Below the pieces are notes generated by a model. The model ran no database searches, was not told the DNA's origin, and saw nothing but the letters and a program-made list of their open reading frames with translations. Source: Bacillus sp. FSL H8-0547 (GTDB lineage Bacteria > Bacillota > Bacilli > Bacillales > Bacillaceae). From it: a stretch of DNA of 64,000 bases. The position numbers were made by a program, and so were the translations under genes. The stretch covers positions 3,906,001 through 3,970,000 of the forward strand of contig JBBODD010000001.1 of NCBI GenBank assembly GCA_038002745.1, read 5' to 3'. This document shows, piece after piece, positions 8,401 to 16,667 of this stretch (the stretch's first letter is position 1; every line of letters begins with the position of its first letter).

Positions 8401-8429
8401 GAGAGAATCCGCGAGAGGATTCTCTCTTT
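8401..8429 (+). terminator. Intrinsic terminator after rtp
   Basis: GAGAGAATCC / GGATTCTCTC hairpin immediately after the rtp stop, then TTTG. Confidence 0.8.
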
Positions 8430-8494
8430 GTTTCATCTTGTCTGCTGTTGGGTTATGATAAGAAGTGAATTGGAAGTAATGGAGGATATGAACT

Positions 8495-9094
8495 ATGCTG
8501 CAAAGTAAAATGAAAACGTATATCCAGCATCTGATTGATGAAAAACCGGATGCAATTGGAATCTATACCACTGAAAAAATGTATGCAGAAAAGAACGGTT
8601 TTCTGCCAGAGCACGTGAAACTTGAGGAACCTGATCTTCCCCGTTTTGCAGAAGCGTACCTTGAGCGCGTAAACAAGGAAACAGAGGAGCTGATCTCCGC
8701 TGAGAACCCTGAATCCTTCCTTAAGGAAAAAGGTTCATATGCAAGAGTGAACAAGTCGGAATTCATCTATATTGAATCTGACTGGTTCGACTATGTCGGG
8801 GCAGAAAACATTTCTTTTGAGCATGATGACGTGTTTTCAACTTATAAGTTCCTGCTTGGTTTAAAATATAAAAAGGCTAAAGGAACAGCGCTAAAAGAAT
8901 ACTTCTTGCAAAAGGCCGGGGGTAATTCTGAAAAATTCGAGGTTCTTTTCAATGATAAGGACGGAATGTGGGATGTTAATTTTGACTGCAGCTTGCTCGC
9001 GGACTTCAGCGAAGAAGATGCACTTGAGGAAATTTTTGAAAAGCTTTACAGCTTTCTTTTTCAGCTTGCAGAAGCATTAGAAAAAAATGAATAG
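8495..9094 (+). CDS. Conserved hypothetical protein, 199 aa
   Basis: I do not recognise the family. ATG 8495 stands nine bases after GGAGG. The product is acidic and soluble, with no signal peptide, transmembrane segment or cysteine cluster (a single Cys near residue 165). It contains aromatic-rich stretches such as FIYIESDWFDYVG and GMWDVNFDCSLLADF and ends in a Glu-rich helix. It is a single-gene unit bounded by terminators, between rtp and the haem cassette. Base composition is like the host core genes, not like the AT-rich cassette that follows. Confidence 0.75.
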   Translation: MLQSKMKTYIQHLIDEKPDAIGIYTTEKMYAEKNGFLPEHVKLEEPDLPRFAEAYLERVNKETEELISAENPESFLKEKGSYARVNKSEFIYIESDWFDYVGAENISFEHDDVFSTYKFLLGLKYKKAKGTALKEYFLQKAGGNSEKFEVLFNDKDGMWDVNFDCSLLADFSEEDALEEIFEKLYSFLFQLAEALEKNE

Positions 9095-9106
9095 ATAAAC
9101 TTTGTT

Positions 9107-9134
9107 AAAACCTGCAGCCATGCAGGTTTTTTCT
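9107..9134 (+). terminator. Intrinsic terminator
   Basis: AAAACCTGCA / TGCAGGTTTTTT hairpin 13 bases after the preceding stop. Confidence 0.85.
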
Positions 9135-9174
9135 TTTCATTGTTCAATAAAATTCAGTTCAAATGTCATTTACT

Positions 9175-9194
9175 GTTCATCTTCCGTTCATATT
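9175..9194 (+). promoter_or_regulatory. HssR-type direct repeat upstream of hrtB
   Basis: GTTCATCTT-CC-GTTCATATT is a 9-base direct repeat with a 2-base spacer. As I recall it, the HssR operator of Staphylococcus aureus hrtAB is GTTCATATT-N2-GTTCATATT, so only one base differs. A -10-like TATAAA follows at 9200. Position just before the efflux genes and a linked HssRS-like pair downstream support the call. Confidence 0.8.
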
Positions 9195-9241
9195 CGATTT
9201 ATAAACTATGGATGTCGAGATGAGATGGGAGGAAATGAAAG

Positions 9242-10276
9242 ATGAATATTGCTTGGAAAGAAATCAAGAAAAATAAAGTAAGGTTTTTGATTTTAAGTTC
9301 AATTGTTTTTCTCGTTAGTTTATTAACATTTATCATATCTGGTTTGGCAAATGGATTATCGCAAGACAATGCCGCCCTCATTAAAGATTTGCCAAAAGGG
9401 CATTTTTATATGAATAAAGACGCAGAAGAAACTTATAACCTATCAAAAATAGACAGTGATATACAAAAAGAAATACTAAACAAACAAAAAGATGCTGTGG
9501 CATTTTCTATTCAAATGGGTTTTCTAAATGACAAGGATGACAAACAACAAAGCGTCGCCTTTGTTACATCCACTGATTCAAAGTTATTTAGTAATGTTAA
9601 AGATGGAGAAATAATTTTAGATAGCTCATTGAAGAATAAAGGTATAAAAGTTGGAGATGCCTTAACTAATCATCAATTTAGTGGCGAGTTTATCGTAAAG
9701 GGTTTTGTTGATCAAAAGAAATATAGCCATACCCCAGTTGCTTATATAAACATGAAGAATTATCAAGAAATGTATCGAGTGATGGAAATGCAATTGATTT
9801 TTATGCCAGGAGGAGATTCTTCACAAGAAGTTACTGGCTTACAATCATTTTCAACCGAAGATTTCCTCGATACAATTCCAAGTTATAATGCAGAACAGAT
9901 GTCTTTAAATATGATTGTGTGGTTTTTGGTTGTCATTAGCGGAATGTTGTTTGCTATCTTTTTCTACATGATGAACGTTCAAAAAATTGGTTTATACGGT
10001 ATTTTAAAAGCAATCGGTATGAAAACAAGCAGACTATTTAAAATGATGTGGACACAAATGCTTTTTATTACAATCATTGCACTTACTTTGTCTATTACAC
10101 TCAGCCAAGTTTTTAATATGGCTGCACCTGAAGGAATGCCTTTCCATTTAACCTTTGAAGCAACAGTACAATTATCTGTCATTTTCCTGATTATTGGTTT
10201 TATCGGAGCTACACTATCAGGTATACAAATCCAAAAAATCGAACCTTTACAAGCAATACAGCAAGGAGAGGCTTAA
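9242..10276 (+). CDS. hrtB: HrtB-like haem efflux ABC permease (FtsX family)
   Basis: 344-residue membrane protein: a first transmembrane helix at about residues 16-38, an extracellular domain of about 180 residues, then three helices in the C-terminal part. This is the four-helix FtsX/MacB permease plan. The start (MNIAWKEIKKNKVRF), the SGLANGLSQDNAALI stretch and YNAEQMSLNMIVW match the layout of S. aureus HrtB (about 350 residues), which removes toxic haem from the membrane. ATG 9242 follows GGGAGG. hrtA begins after one base. Codon use is visibly more AT-rich than in the surrounding genes, suggesting acquisition. A related antimicrobial-peptide exporter is the alternative, but the HssRS pair makes haem more likely. 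Confidence 0.82.
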   Translation: MNIAWKEIKKNKVRFLILSSIVFLVSLLTFIISGLANGLSQDNAALIKDLPKGHFYMNKDAEETYNLSKIDSDIQKEILNKQKDAVAFSIQMGFLNDKDDKQQSVAFVTSTDSKLFSNVKDGEIILDSSLKNKGIKVGDALTNHQFSGEFIVKGFVDQKKYSHTPVAYINMKNYQEMYRVMEMQLIFMPGGDSSQEVTGLQSFSTEDFLDTIPSYNAEQMSLNMIVWFLVVISGMLFAIFFYMMNVQKIGLYGILKAIGMKTSRLFKMMWTQMLFITIIALTLSITLSQVFNMAAPEGMPFHLTFEATVQLSVIFLIIGFIGATLSGIQIQKIEPLQAIQQGEA

Positions 10277-10277
10277 T

Positions 10278-10964
10278 ATGACAATATTTACACTTGATGA
10301 AGTAAGAAAAACATTTACTAATGGTGAAGTAGAGGAAGAAATACTAAAAGGAATTAACCTGTCTCTTAAAGAAGGAGAGGTAACAGCATTAGTGGGTGCC
10401 TCAGGCTCTGGTAAAAGTACACTCCTTACAATAGCTGCAGGACTGCAGCCTGCATCAAATGGGCACGTTATATTTGATGGTAAGAATATGACTGCTATGA
10501 GTTCTGAACAGGTTCGAAAAATACGGGCAAGCAAATTTGGTTTTGTCTTTCAGTTTGCTCATCTTGTTCCTTTTCTCACAGTTGAAGAACAACTCATGCT
10601 GATGCTGGAGGTTTCTGAATCAAAATTAAGGAAACATGAACAAAAAAGAGAAGTTAATAGGATCCTAAAACTAGTTGCAATGGATCATCGGAAAAATGCT
10701 TATCCATCTTCATTATCGGGTGGCGAGAAACAGCGAGTTGCAATTGCTCGTGCAATGATCCATAAACCTAAAATTCTCTTCGCAGATGAACCAACTGCAA
10801 GCCTGGATTCAAAAAGGTCTAAGGACGTTATGTCGTTAATTCGAGAGTTAACTAAAACATTAAATATTACTACATTGATGGTTACCCATGATGAAGAGAT
10901 GCTTTCATACGTTGACCATGTCATCAAAATGAGTGATGGAATGGTTTTGCAAAACGGAAATTGA
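10278..10964 (+). CDS. hrtA: HrtA-like haem efflux ABC ATPase
   Basis: 228-residue LolD/MacB-type ATPase. Walker A GASGSGKST at residues 40-48, signature LSGGEKQR at 146-153, Walker B ILFADE at 166-171, and the switch His in VTHDEE. It should energise the FtsX-type permease encoded one base upstream. ATG 10278 follows AAGGAGAGG; the frame is open further upstream inside hrtB, but those codons lack a ribosome site. Confidence 0.85.
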   Translation: MTIFTLDEVRKTFTNGEVEEEILKGINLSLKEGEVTALVGASGSGKSTLLTIAAGLQPASNGHVIFDGKNMTAMSSEQVRKIRASKFGFVFQFAHLVPFLTVEEQLMLMLEVSESKLRKHEQKREVNRILKLVAMDHRKNAYPSSLSGGEKQRVAIARAMIHKPKILFADEPTASLDSKRSKDVMSLIRELTKTLNITTLMVTHDEEMLSYVDHVIKMSDGMVLQNGN

Positions 10965-11002
10965 AAGCTGGAGGACACATTAATTTAAGTAAAATGTAAA
11001 TG

Positions 11003-11038
11003 AACAGCCTGCATATTTCTACGGGGCTGTTTATTTGT
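11003..11038 (+). terminator. Probable weak terminator between hrtA and hssR
   Basis: AACAGCC / GGCTGTT pairing with a 15-base loop followed by TATTTGTTATTATTT. It would separate the haem-induced efflux genes from the regulator genes. Confidence 0.45.
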
Positions 11039-11110
11039 TATTATTTACTGAATGTACATTTAATGGTAAAAACTAATATTTTGATTAAATTAAAAATAGG
11101 GGAATACAAA

Positions 11111-11791
11111 ATGACAACCATTCTAATTGTAGATGACGATATCAATATTTTACAGCTGGTAAATATCCACTTATCCGAAGCTGGATATAAAGTATTTCAA
11201 GCAAAAGACGGTACTGAAGCGTTAGGAGTTCTTAATAGAGAAACATGTGATTTAGCAGTAGTGGACGTGATGATGCCTTTTATGGATGGTTATGCATTAA
11301 CAAGGGAGATTCGAAGGGATTATGATCTACCAGTGATCCTTTTAACAGCCAAGAATCAAATTGAGGATAAAGAAGAAGGATTTAAATCAGGGACGGATGA
11401 TTATCTGGTCAAGCCATTTGAACCAAAAGAATTACACTTTAGAATTGAAGCTTTATTGCGACGATATGATAAACACTCAGATGAATTTATCATTCGCTTA
11501 GGAAATACAACGATAAATAAAAAAAACTATGAGGTTCAGATTGGGGATCGAACAATTCTTTTACCCTTAAAGGAATTCGAACTACTGTATTTTCTGGCTC
11601 TCCATTCTATGCAAGTATTTTCTCGTGATCACCTAATAGAACATATTTGGGGTTTGGATTATGAAGGGGATGAACGAACTGTTGATGTTCATGTGAAAAG
11701 GTTAAGGGAACGTTTTTCTAAATTGACGGATGATTTTCAAATTAAGACAGTGCGTGGAGTTGGATATGCGCTGGAGGCAAATCGCAGATGA
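11111..11791 (+). CDS. hssR: HssR-like response regulator (OmpR family)
   Basis: 226 residues. Receiver domain with the acidic pair Asp9/Asp10, phospho-acceptor Asp52 (VVDVMMP) and Lys in VKPFEP; C-terminal OmpR-type winged helix (VDVHVKRLRERF, VRGVGYAL). S. aureus HssR has about the same length and, as I recall, the same acceptor Asp52. ATG 11111 follows AGGGG. Its TGA overlaps the ATG of the kinase gene. It probably activates hrtBA through the direct repeat at 9175. Confidence 0.87.
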   Translation: MTTILIVDDDINILQLVNIHLSEAGYKVFQAKDGTEALGVLNRETCDLAVVDVMMPFMDGYALTREIRRDYDLPVILLTAKNQIEDKEEGFKSGTDDYLVKPFEPKELHFRIEALLRRYDKHSDEFIIRLGNTTINKKNYEVQIGDRTILLPLKEFELLYFLALHSMQVFSRDHLIEHIWGLDYEGDERTVDVHVKRLRERFSKLTDDFQIKTVRGVGYALEANRR

Positions 11792-13167
11792 AATCTCTAT
11801 ATGTGAAGTTTGTTGTCATTACTATTGGAATTATGATTTTTAGCGGAATCTTTGCTTTTTTACTCTCCAATACGTATTATCAACAAAAATTAAAACCTTA
11901 CAATGATCAAAAAAATACAAAAATCGCATTAGATATTGCTGAATTTGCCGAGAACCATCCCGATATAAATCTTAAAGATTATTTGGATAATATCTCTTCC
12001 ACTGGGTATCAAATTTTCTTGGTTGACAATTTTGGAAATGAATTTTATTTTGGTGCACCTTTTAGGGAAAATACTCTGTCTAATTCCGCTAAAGAACAAG
12101 TATTAAACGGTGATATTTTTCATGGCATTCTAAATTTTCCACAGGAAACATTCGTCACTGGTTTTTTTGCAAACGAATTGAAGAATACGATTGGTGTACC
12201 GTTAACTCATAATAAGGAAAAGTATGCTCTCTTCCTTAGACCGGATATTAAACTCCTTTTTAACGAGATGCATATTTTATTTGCGTGGATGCTTGCATTA
12301 ATAATTATTATCAGTATCGTTATGGTTCTTTTTACTGCAAAATATTTAGTGAATCCAATCTCAAAACTTACAACAGCCACAAAGTCACTGTCTAATGGGG
12401 ATTTTAATGTTGACCTTGATATTACTCGTCATGATGAGTTAGGAGAGCTTTCACGTAGTTTTTTACGAATGGCAAGTAAACTGGAACAAATGGATGATAT
12501 GAGGAAAGAGTTCATTTCAAATATTTCTCATGATATACAGTCACCGCTATCCAATATAAAAGGATATACAAACCTATTGGAAAGTGAATCAATAAGTCCA
12601 GAAGAAAAAAGCAATTACATTTCTGTCATCAATGGAGAAATTAAAAGGCTCTCTACATTAACGAAACAATTACTACTTCTTGCTTCGTTAGATCGCGATG
12701 AGGATATCATGAAAAGAAAGCCATTTAATGTTGGGGAGCAAATGAAGGAACTGGTGAAAAGCTATCAGTGGCAAATGGGTGAAAAAGGTATTACGCTCAG
12801 TTTTACATTACCAAATGTGGAAATCGTCGGGGACCCTTCTTTACTTAATACGGTTTGGGATAATCTGTTAACCAATGCCATCAAATACAATAAATCAAAT
12901 GGCAGTATTGACATATCGATTGAAGAGAAAGAAAAATCTGTATTGGTAACCTTTGAAGATACGGGGATCGGGTTGAATGATGAAGAGAAAGAAAAAATTT
13001 TTGATCGTTTTTATCGAGTAGATACCGCACGGACGCGTTCAGTTGAGGGAACAGGATTGGGACTATCCATTGTTGCTGCTATTGTTAAACTGCATGGTGG
13101 ACTGATTCATGTGAAGAGTATGGAATATGAAGGAACGATCTTTGTTGTTGAATTGCCTTTAAGGTAG
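11788..13167 (+). CDS. hssS: HssS-like haem sensor histidine kinase
   Basis: 459 residues: helix 1 at about 8-27, extracellular sensor to about 162, helix 2 at about 163-184, HAMP, HisKA with His248 (SHDIQSPL), then N box, G1 (EDTGIGL) and G2 (GTGLGLSI). The sensor contains FGAPFRENTLS, VTGFFANELKNTIGV and FLRPDIKLLFNE, which line up with S. aureus HssS as I know it, where the phosphorylated residue is His249. This is the strongest evidence that the four-gene cassette senses haem. It overlaps hssR by four bases. Confidence 0.88.
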   Translation: MKSLYVKFVVITIGIMIFSGIFAFLLSNTYYQQKLKPYNDQKNTKIALDIAEFAENHPDINLKDYLDNISSTGYQIFLVDNFGNEFYFGAPFRENTLSNSAKEQVLNGDIFHGILNFPQETFVTGFFANELKNTIGVPLTHNKEKYALFLRPDIKLLFNEMHILFAWMLALIIIISIVMVLFTAKYLVNPISKLTTATKSLSNGDFNVDLDITRHDELGELSRSFLRMASKLEQMDDMRKEFISNISHDIQSPLSNIKGYTNLLESESISPEEKSNYISVINGEIKRLSTLTKQLLLLASLDRDEDIMKRKPFNVGEQMKELVKSYQWQMGEKGITLSFTLPNVEIVGDPSLLNTVWDNLLTNAIKYNKSNGSIDISIEEKEKSVLVTFEDTGIGLNDEEKEKIFDRFYRVDTARTRSVEGTGLGLSIVAAIVKLHGGLIHVKSMEYEGTIFVVELPLR

Positions 13168-13220
13168 TATTATCTTTTATTTATTTCATGCATGATCATT
13201 GAAATCACTCGGCAAGAGAA

Positions 13221-13312
13221 AGCGCCTAGATTCTCTGTAAGAACAAATCCGAACTTTTATTCCCGATTCATATCTGCCTATCGAATCTGAGCAAGCTGCT
13301 TCAACTTTTGTT
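13221..13312. repeat. Dispersed intergenic repeat, copy A
   Basis: Contains AGCGCCTAGATTCTCTGTAA followed by GAACAAATCCG, and later TATCTGCCTATCG-ATCTGA-CAAG. The same blocks occur at 40968-41085. This copy is more degraded: the right outer arm (AAGCTGCTTCAACTTTTG) no longer pairs well. It fills the gap between hssS and the next gene. Confidence 0.7.
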
Positions 13313-13375
13313 TTTAGGCGTTCACCCATCCGTCTCTGTTACATATGTTAACAGAAAAGGTGAGAGGATGATTGG

Positions 13376-14443
13376 ATGAGCAGAAAACCGCTTCATTACT
13401 TCCCCTGCGGCAATACAGCGAAGGGCTACTACAGTCTGTACGAATCCGTACTGGAGGGCATAAATCAGGTGTTCTTATTAGAAGGCGGGTCAAGAAGGGC
13501 AAGGTCTTCATGTATGCAGTCTGTCAGTGAAACTCTGACAGCGAACGGGGAATCACTCGATATCCTCCACTGTCCATTTCATCCGGATTGGCTGGAAGGG
13601 CTGCTTATAACCAATAAGGGAATTGCTCTTTTAGATTGCGACGTGTCAGAAATCAGGAAATTTGTTTCTGCCGATGCCATCCAGGTGATTGTTATGGAGA
13701 CTGAAAACAGCCAATTGCTGTCTGCAGATCGCAAAGGCGAACTTACAGCAAGAGTGGCTGCTGAATATGAAAAGGCATATGCAGCTTTTTCTGCCTCCCT
13801 AAAAGCTCATGATGATATAGAGGATATATATATTTCACAAATGGACTTTTCAGAAGCAGATCAATTGGCACAGCGTTTGATTCAAACCTTTTACGGAGAA
13901 CAGACTGCAGGTAAAACCGCAGTGGTCAAACACCGTTTTTTGGGAGCAGCCACCCCGGATGGAGCGGCAGATTTTGTCCCAAATCTGACAGCAGACATAG
14001 ATAAGCGCTATTTTATAAAAGGCAGAGCAGGATCTGGAAAATCAACGATGCTGAAAAAGATCGCCTCTGCAGGAGCAGACAAAGGGTTCGACGTGGAAAT
14101 TTATCACTGCGGTTTTGACCCGAACAGTCTTGATATGGTCATTTTGCGCGAGCTTGGACTTGCGATTTTTGACAGTACGGCCCCGCATGAATATGAACCG
14201 GAAAAAGAGTCGGATGAAATAGTCGATATGTATGATTTGTGCATTGCACCAGGAACGGATGAGGCCTTTTCTGCTGAAATTGACCGAACGACTCAAGCCT
14301 ATAAAGACAAAATGAAAGATGGAATATCGTATCTTTCTAAAGCTAAAAGCCTGCTTGAGGAGCTTGAGAGAGGAAAGGGCTGTGCGGCTGAAGGACAATT
14401 CGATAGGGTCTGCAGCATCATCATTTCTGAAATGACTGGATAA
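13376..14443 (+). CDS. P-loop ATPase with a decayed first and an intact second nucleotide site
   Basis: 355-residue soluble protein resembling a Bacillus ATPase family with two tandem P-loop halves. The second half has a normal Walker A, FIKGRAGSGKST (about residues 220-231). The first half keeps the family lead-in YFPCGNTAKGYYSLYES but where a P-loop is expected it reads LEGGSRRARSS, without the Gly-Lys. ATG 13376 has GAGAGG seven bases before. It is followed by a terminator. The function of the family is not known to me; pairing of one active and one inactive site suggests a regulatory or structural use. Confidence 0.75.
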   Translation: MSRKPLHYFPCGNTAKGYYSLYESVLEGINQVFLLEGGSRRARSSCMQSVSETLTANGESLDILHCPFHPDWLEGLLITNKGIALLDCDVSEIRKFVSADAIQVIVMETENSQLLSADRKGELTARVAAEYEKAYAAFSASLKAHDDIEDIYISQMDFSEADQLAQRLIQTFYGEQTAGKTAVVKHRFLGAATPDGAADFVPNLTADIDKRYFIKGRAGSGKSTMLKKIASAGADKGFDVEIYHCGFDPNSLDMVILRELGLAIFDSTAPHEYEPEKESDEIVDMYDLCIAPGTDEAFSAEIDRTTQAYKDKMKDGISYLSKAKSLLEELERGKGCAAEGQFDRVCSIIISEMTG

Positions 14444-14446
14444 GAA

Positions 14447-14481
14447 AAAACCTGGAGCCCTTTAACAGCTCCAGGTTTTTT
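14447..14481 (+). terminator. Intrinsic terminator
   Basis: AACCTGGAGC / GCTCCAGGTT hairpin followed by TTTTGGTT, just after the ATPase gene. Confidence 0.88.
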
Positions 14482-14564
14482 GGTTATTGAAATGGAAAGC
14501 AGTCGCCCATAAAACCGTTCTTTAAAACGAATTATTTAAAAACATGCTTCAGGAGGGTCATAAT

Positions 14565-14726
14565 ATGGGCAAACAACATACAGAACAGAAAGTAAGAGAG
14601 CTCGTCATGACTGCCTCACGTTCAGATAAAACAAAGGATGAATTCAGAGTCTTTCTTCAATGGAAAAAACTGCAGTCTGAAGTAAAAAAACAAGCTGATG
14701 AAACGTTCAGATCCATGATGAAATAA
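14565..14726 (+). CDS. Small basic protein, unknown (53 aa)
   Basis: ATG 14565 follows AGGAGGG with good spacing; the frame could open at 14544, but the ribosome site lies inside that extension. The product is short, charged and helical (many Lys, Glu and Gln), with no membrane segment or cysteine. I do not recognise it. It is a lone small gene followed by a T-rich stretch and then the convergent gene at 14740. Confidence 0.6.
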   Translation: MGKQHTEQKVRELVMTASRSDKTKDEFRVFLQWKKLQSEVKKQADETFRSMMK

Positions 14727-14739
14727 TCGGGATCTTTTT

Positions 14740-15042
14740 TTATCCTTTTTTTCTTTTTGAGATTTCTTCTGTCACGATAAATGCCAAGTCATCATTTCCG
14801 AACAGTGACAGGACGCCAAGCAGGGTATGATCAGGTATTTCTCCTGCTTCCTCTTTCGGGACAGTGAGCTCGATTGCCTGTTTTAATTCGGCATTTTCAA
14901 TTTGGTCAGGGTATGCACGCGCATACAGCTCTGCAGGATCCAGATCATTGTTTACGCACCACTGCGCAAAGACAAGGACCATCATTTGCTCATCCCGCTG
15001 ATAGTTGCGGATGATTTGTTCTTGCGTTTCTTTCGAATTCAC
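14740..15042 (-). CDS. Conserved hypothetical protein, about 100 aa
   Basis: Acidic soluble protein with the stretches MMVLVFAQWCVNNDLDP and TLLGVLSLFGNDDLAFIVTEE; family not recognised. The start is uncertain: the only good ribosome site (TTAGGAG) is seven bases before GTG 15042, just after ATG 15048, while ATG 15084 has none. It has no membrane segment. It is convergent with the 53-aa gene and shares the short T/A-rich spacer with it. Confidence 0.7.
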   Translation of the reverse strand: MNSKETQEQIIRNYQRDEQMMVLVFAQWCVNNDLDPAELYARAYPDQIENAELKQAIELTVPKEEAGEIPDHTLLGVLSLFGNDDLAFIVTEEISKRKKG

Positions 15043-15163
15043 ATTCATGCTCCTAACTGTTAAATATTCTCCATCACTCATCATATCACATGCAGAAGCC
15101 TCATAAGGATAAGTTTTCAGAGCATAGGAATGTAATAAGGCTCAAAAGAGGGAGGAATGCCGC

Positions 15164-15727
15164 CTGAATCTGTCAGAAAGAATCACCTTTATCCTGGATG
15201 GCGTAAAAACAGCTACAGAGGAAGAGCTTTATAAAGCTCTGATTCAATTAAACATTCACAAAGAGGAGCTGATGCCTCTCATAAAAGACGACAGGAGCAA
15301 ACCCTATTACAGAAAACTTCTTTATAAAAATGAACAGCTTGAACTGCTTGTCATGAACTGGTCTGACCTTGAGTGTGCTCCTCATGACCACGGGCATTCA
15401 TTCGGGTGGATACAGGTCATAAGCGGTGTGTCCAAAAATACAGTGTATAAGGTAAAAGGCGAAGCACTTCCTTATGAACTCTTCACAGAACTAAAAAGAG
15501 AAGGAAAGACTTTTTTTGCACCAAAATTCGGCATACACAAAATGGCTGAGGCCGGCAATACTGGACTGATTACCCTTCATCTGTACGCACCGCCTATCAC
15601 GGGCATGAAAGTGTACGATTTAGAGAAGTGCGCAGCCTGTGTGGTTTCGGATGACTGCGGAGCATGGTGGCCGGATGACCTCAGGCAACAAGTGAAAGAA
15701 ATAAAGCTTAAGAGCGCTGCAGACTGA
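15164..15727 (+). CDS. Cysteine dioxygenase family protein (probable CTG start)
   Basis: Iron-dependent thiol dioxygenase of the cupin fold, converting cysteine (or a similar thiol) to the sulfinate. The iron-binding motif HDHGHS lies in ECAPHDHGHSFGW and the third ligand in FGIHKM; the C-terminus carries a CAACVVSDDCGAWWPD block. The first ATG in frame (15272) would cut off about 36 residues that look like the family N-terminus. GGGAGGA at 15150-15156 is seven bases before CTG 15164, so I take CTG as the start. A nearby ATG at 15157 is in the wrong frame, so a one-base error or frameshift is the alternative. Confidence 0.8.
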   Translation: MNLSERITFILDGVKTATEEELYKALIQLNIHKEELMPLIKDDRSKPYYRKLLYKNEQLELLVMNWSDLECAPHDHGHSFGWIQVISGVSKNTVYKVKGEALPYELFTELKREGKTFFAPKFGIHKMAEAGNTGLITLHLYAPPITGMKVYDLEKCAACVVSDDCGAWWPDDLRQQVKEIKLKSAAD

Positions 15728-15745
15728 GTCTGCAGCGTTTCATTT
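15714..15745 (+). terminator. Intrinsic terminator overlapping the dioxygenase stop
   Basis: CGCTGCAGA / TCTGCAGCG hairpin with CTGAG loop, followed by TTTCATTTT; the stop codon lies in the loop. Confidence 0.8.
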
Positions 15746-15774
15746 TGGGTATAACTATAAAGAGGTGATTAAAC

Positions 15775-16092
15775 ATGAGAGTTTTCTTCCATACAGCTGT
15801 TCTTTTTCTAACTGGATTCTTCCTGTATGCTGCTTGGACAGGCTTTATAGAAAAAGAATTAACGGTTAACACGCTCAGTGGAGAAATCATGGAAAAAATC
15901 CGGGAAGATTCAATTGCAGAAACTGGAATAAACGTTCAAAAAAAGGCTGTGTATATGATAAGGTTATCAACCGGGAAGGTGTTTGCCGTTTCGTCATCTG
16001 TTTTTGAACGGGTTGAAAAAGGAGAAAACGTGCAGTTTGCTGAAAAAGACAGCCATTTTTACCTGATTGACGGCCGTAAAATCATTTATTAA
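15775..16092 (+). CDS. Small membrane-anchored protein, unknown (105 aa)
   Basis: An N-terminal hydrophobic helix (residues 3-22) is followed by a hydrophilic domain rich in charged residues and beta-prone stretches. ATG 15775 follows AGAGGTGAT. It has no cysteine and no recognised domain. It is likely exported and anchored at the membrane. Neighbours give no functional hint. Confidence 0.65.
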   Translation: MRVFFHTAVLFLTGFFLYAAWTGFIEKELTVNTLSGEIMEKIREDSIAETGINVQKKAVYMIRLSTGKVFAVSSSVFERVEKGENVQFAEKDSHFYLIDGRKIIY

Positions 16093-16170
16093 AAACGGTA
16101 GCAATCCTATGCGCCAATATGAGATAATACATAAGTTGTTTAAAAAACAAGAATATAGGAAGTGTAATTT

Positions 16171-16545
16171 ATGATAAAAATCGATATACCAAGATCAGAC
16201 GTTGTACTGACAAGAAACCCCGTAAAAGGACAGCCTGTAGAAGCTCCTCTTAGCAGCGAATACGGCTTTACAGATTACAACAGAATTCCCCGCGATAAAG
16301 GCGGAATTTTTATGTTTTTTAATATTAATGATGAGCTTTTGTTTGTAGGAAAAGCACGCAAGCTTAGACAGCGCATTAAAAAGCATTTTGAGGATCAGGT
16401 TTCTCCGATTAAAGATCACCGCGATGAAGTGCACGAAATTGCTGTTTGCATCGTTGAAAGCCCAATGGAACGCGAAATTTACGAAACGTATCTGATCAAT
16501 GAGCTTCAGGCGAAATATAATGTTGAGAAGGTTTTTTATAAATAA
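16171..16545 (+). CDS. GIY-YIG nuclease-like protein (YurQ type)
   Basis: 124-residue protein with a single GIY-YIG fold as in the N-terminus of UvrC: GGIFMFFN takes the place of the GIY strand, LLFVGKARKLRQRIKKHF is the YIG strand with its Arg helix, and Glu in MEREIYETYLIN is the metal-binding acid. The canonical tyrosines are changed to Phe. B. subtilis YurQ is of this type and size. Cellular role unknown. ATG 16171 follows AGGAAGTG. Confidence 0.75.
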   Translation: MIKIDIPRSDVVLTRNPVKGQPVEAPLSSEYGFTDYNRIPRDKGGIFMFFNINDELLFVGKARKLRQRIKKHFEDQVSPIKDHRDEVHEIAVCIVESPMEREIYETYLINELQAKYNVEKVFYK

Positions 16546-16554
16546 GGAAAACAG

Positions 16555-16581
16555 ACATCCGGCGGAGCTGGATGTTTTTTT
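16555..16581 (+). terminator. Intrinsic terminator
   Basis: ACATCC / GGATGT stem with extra GC pairing in GGCGGAGCT and a run of seven T, ten bases after the preceding stop. Confidence 0.75.
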
Positions 16582-16667
16582 ATTTTTAAGAAAATAAAGA
16601 TAGGCGATTTCAGGAGATTGTCTTATGATAATAGAAGATCAACTATTTAGTGAGGCGAAATATCTTG

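Noticed and set aside
16171-16545. Mobile GIY-YIG homing endonuclease
   Set aside because: The protein has only the nuclease-like fold without DNA-binding extension, host-like composition and the plan of the chromosomal YurQ protein.
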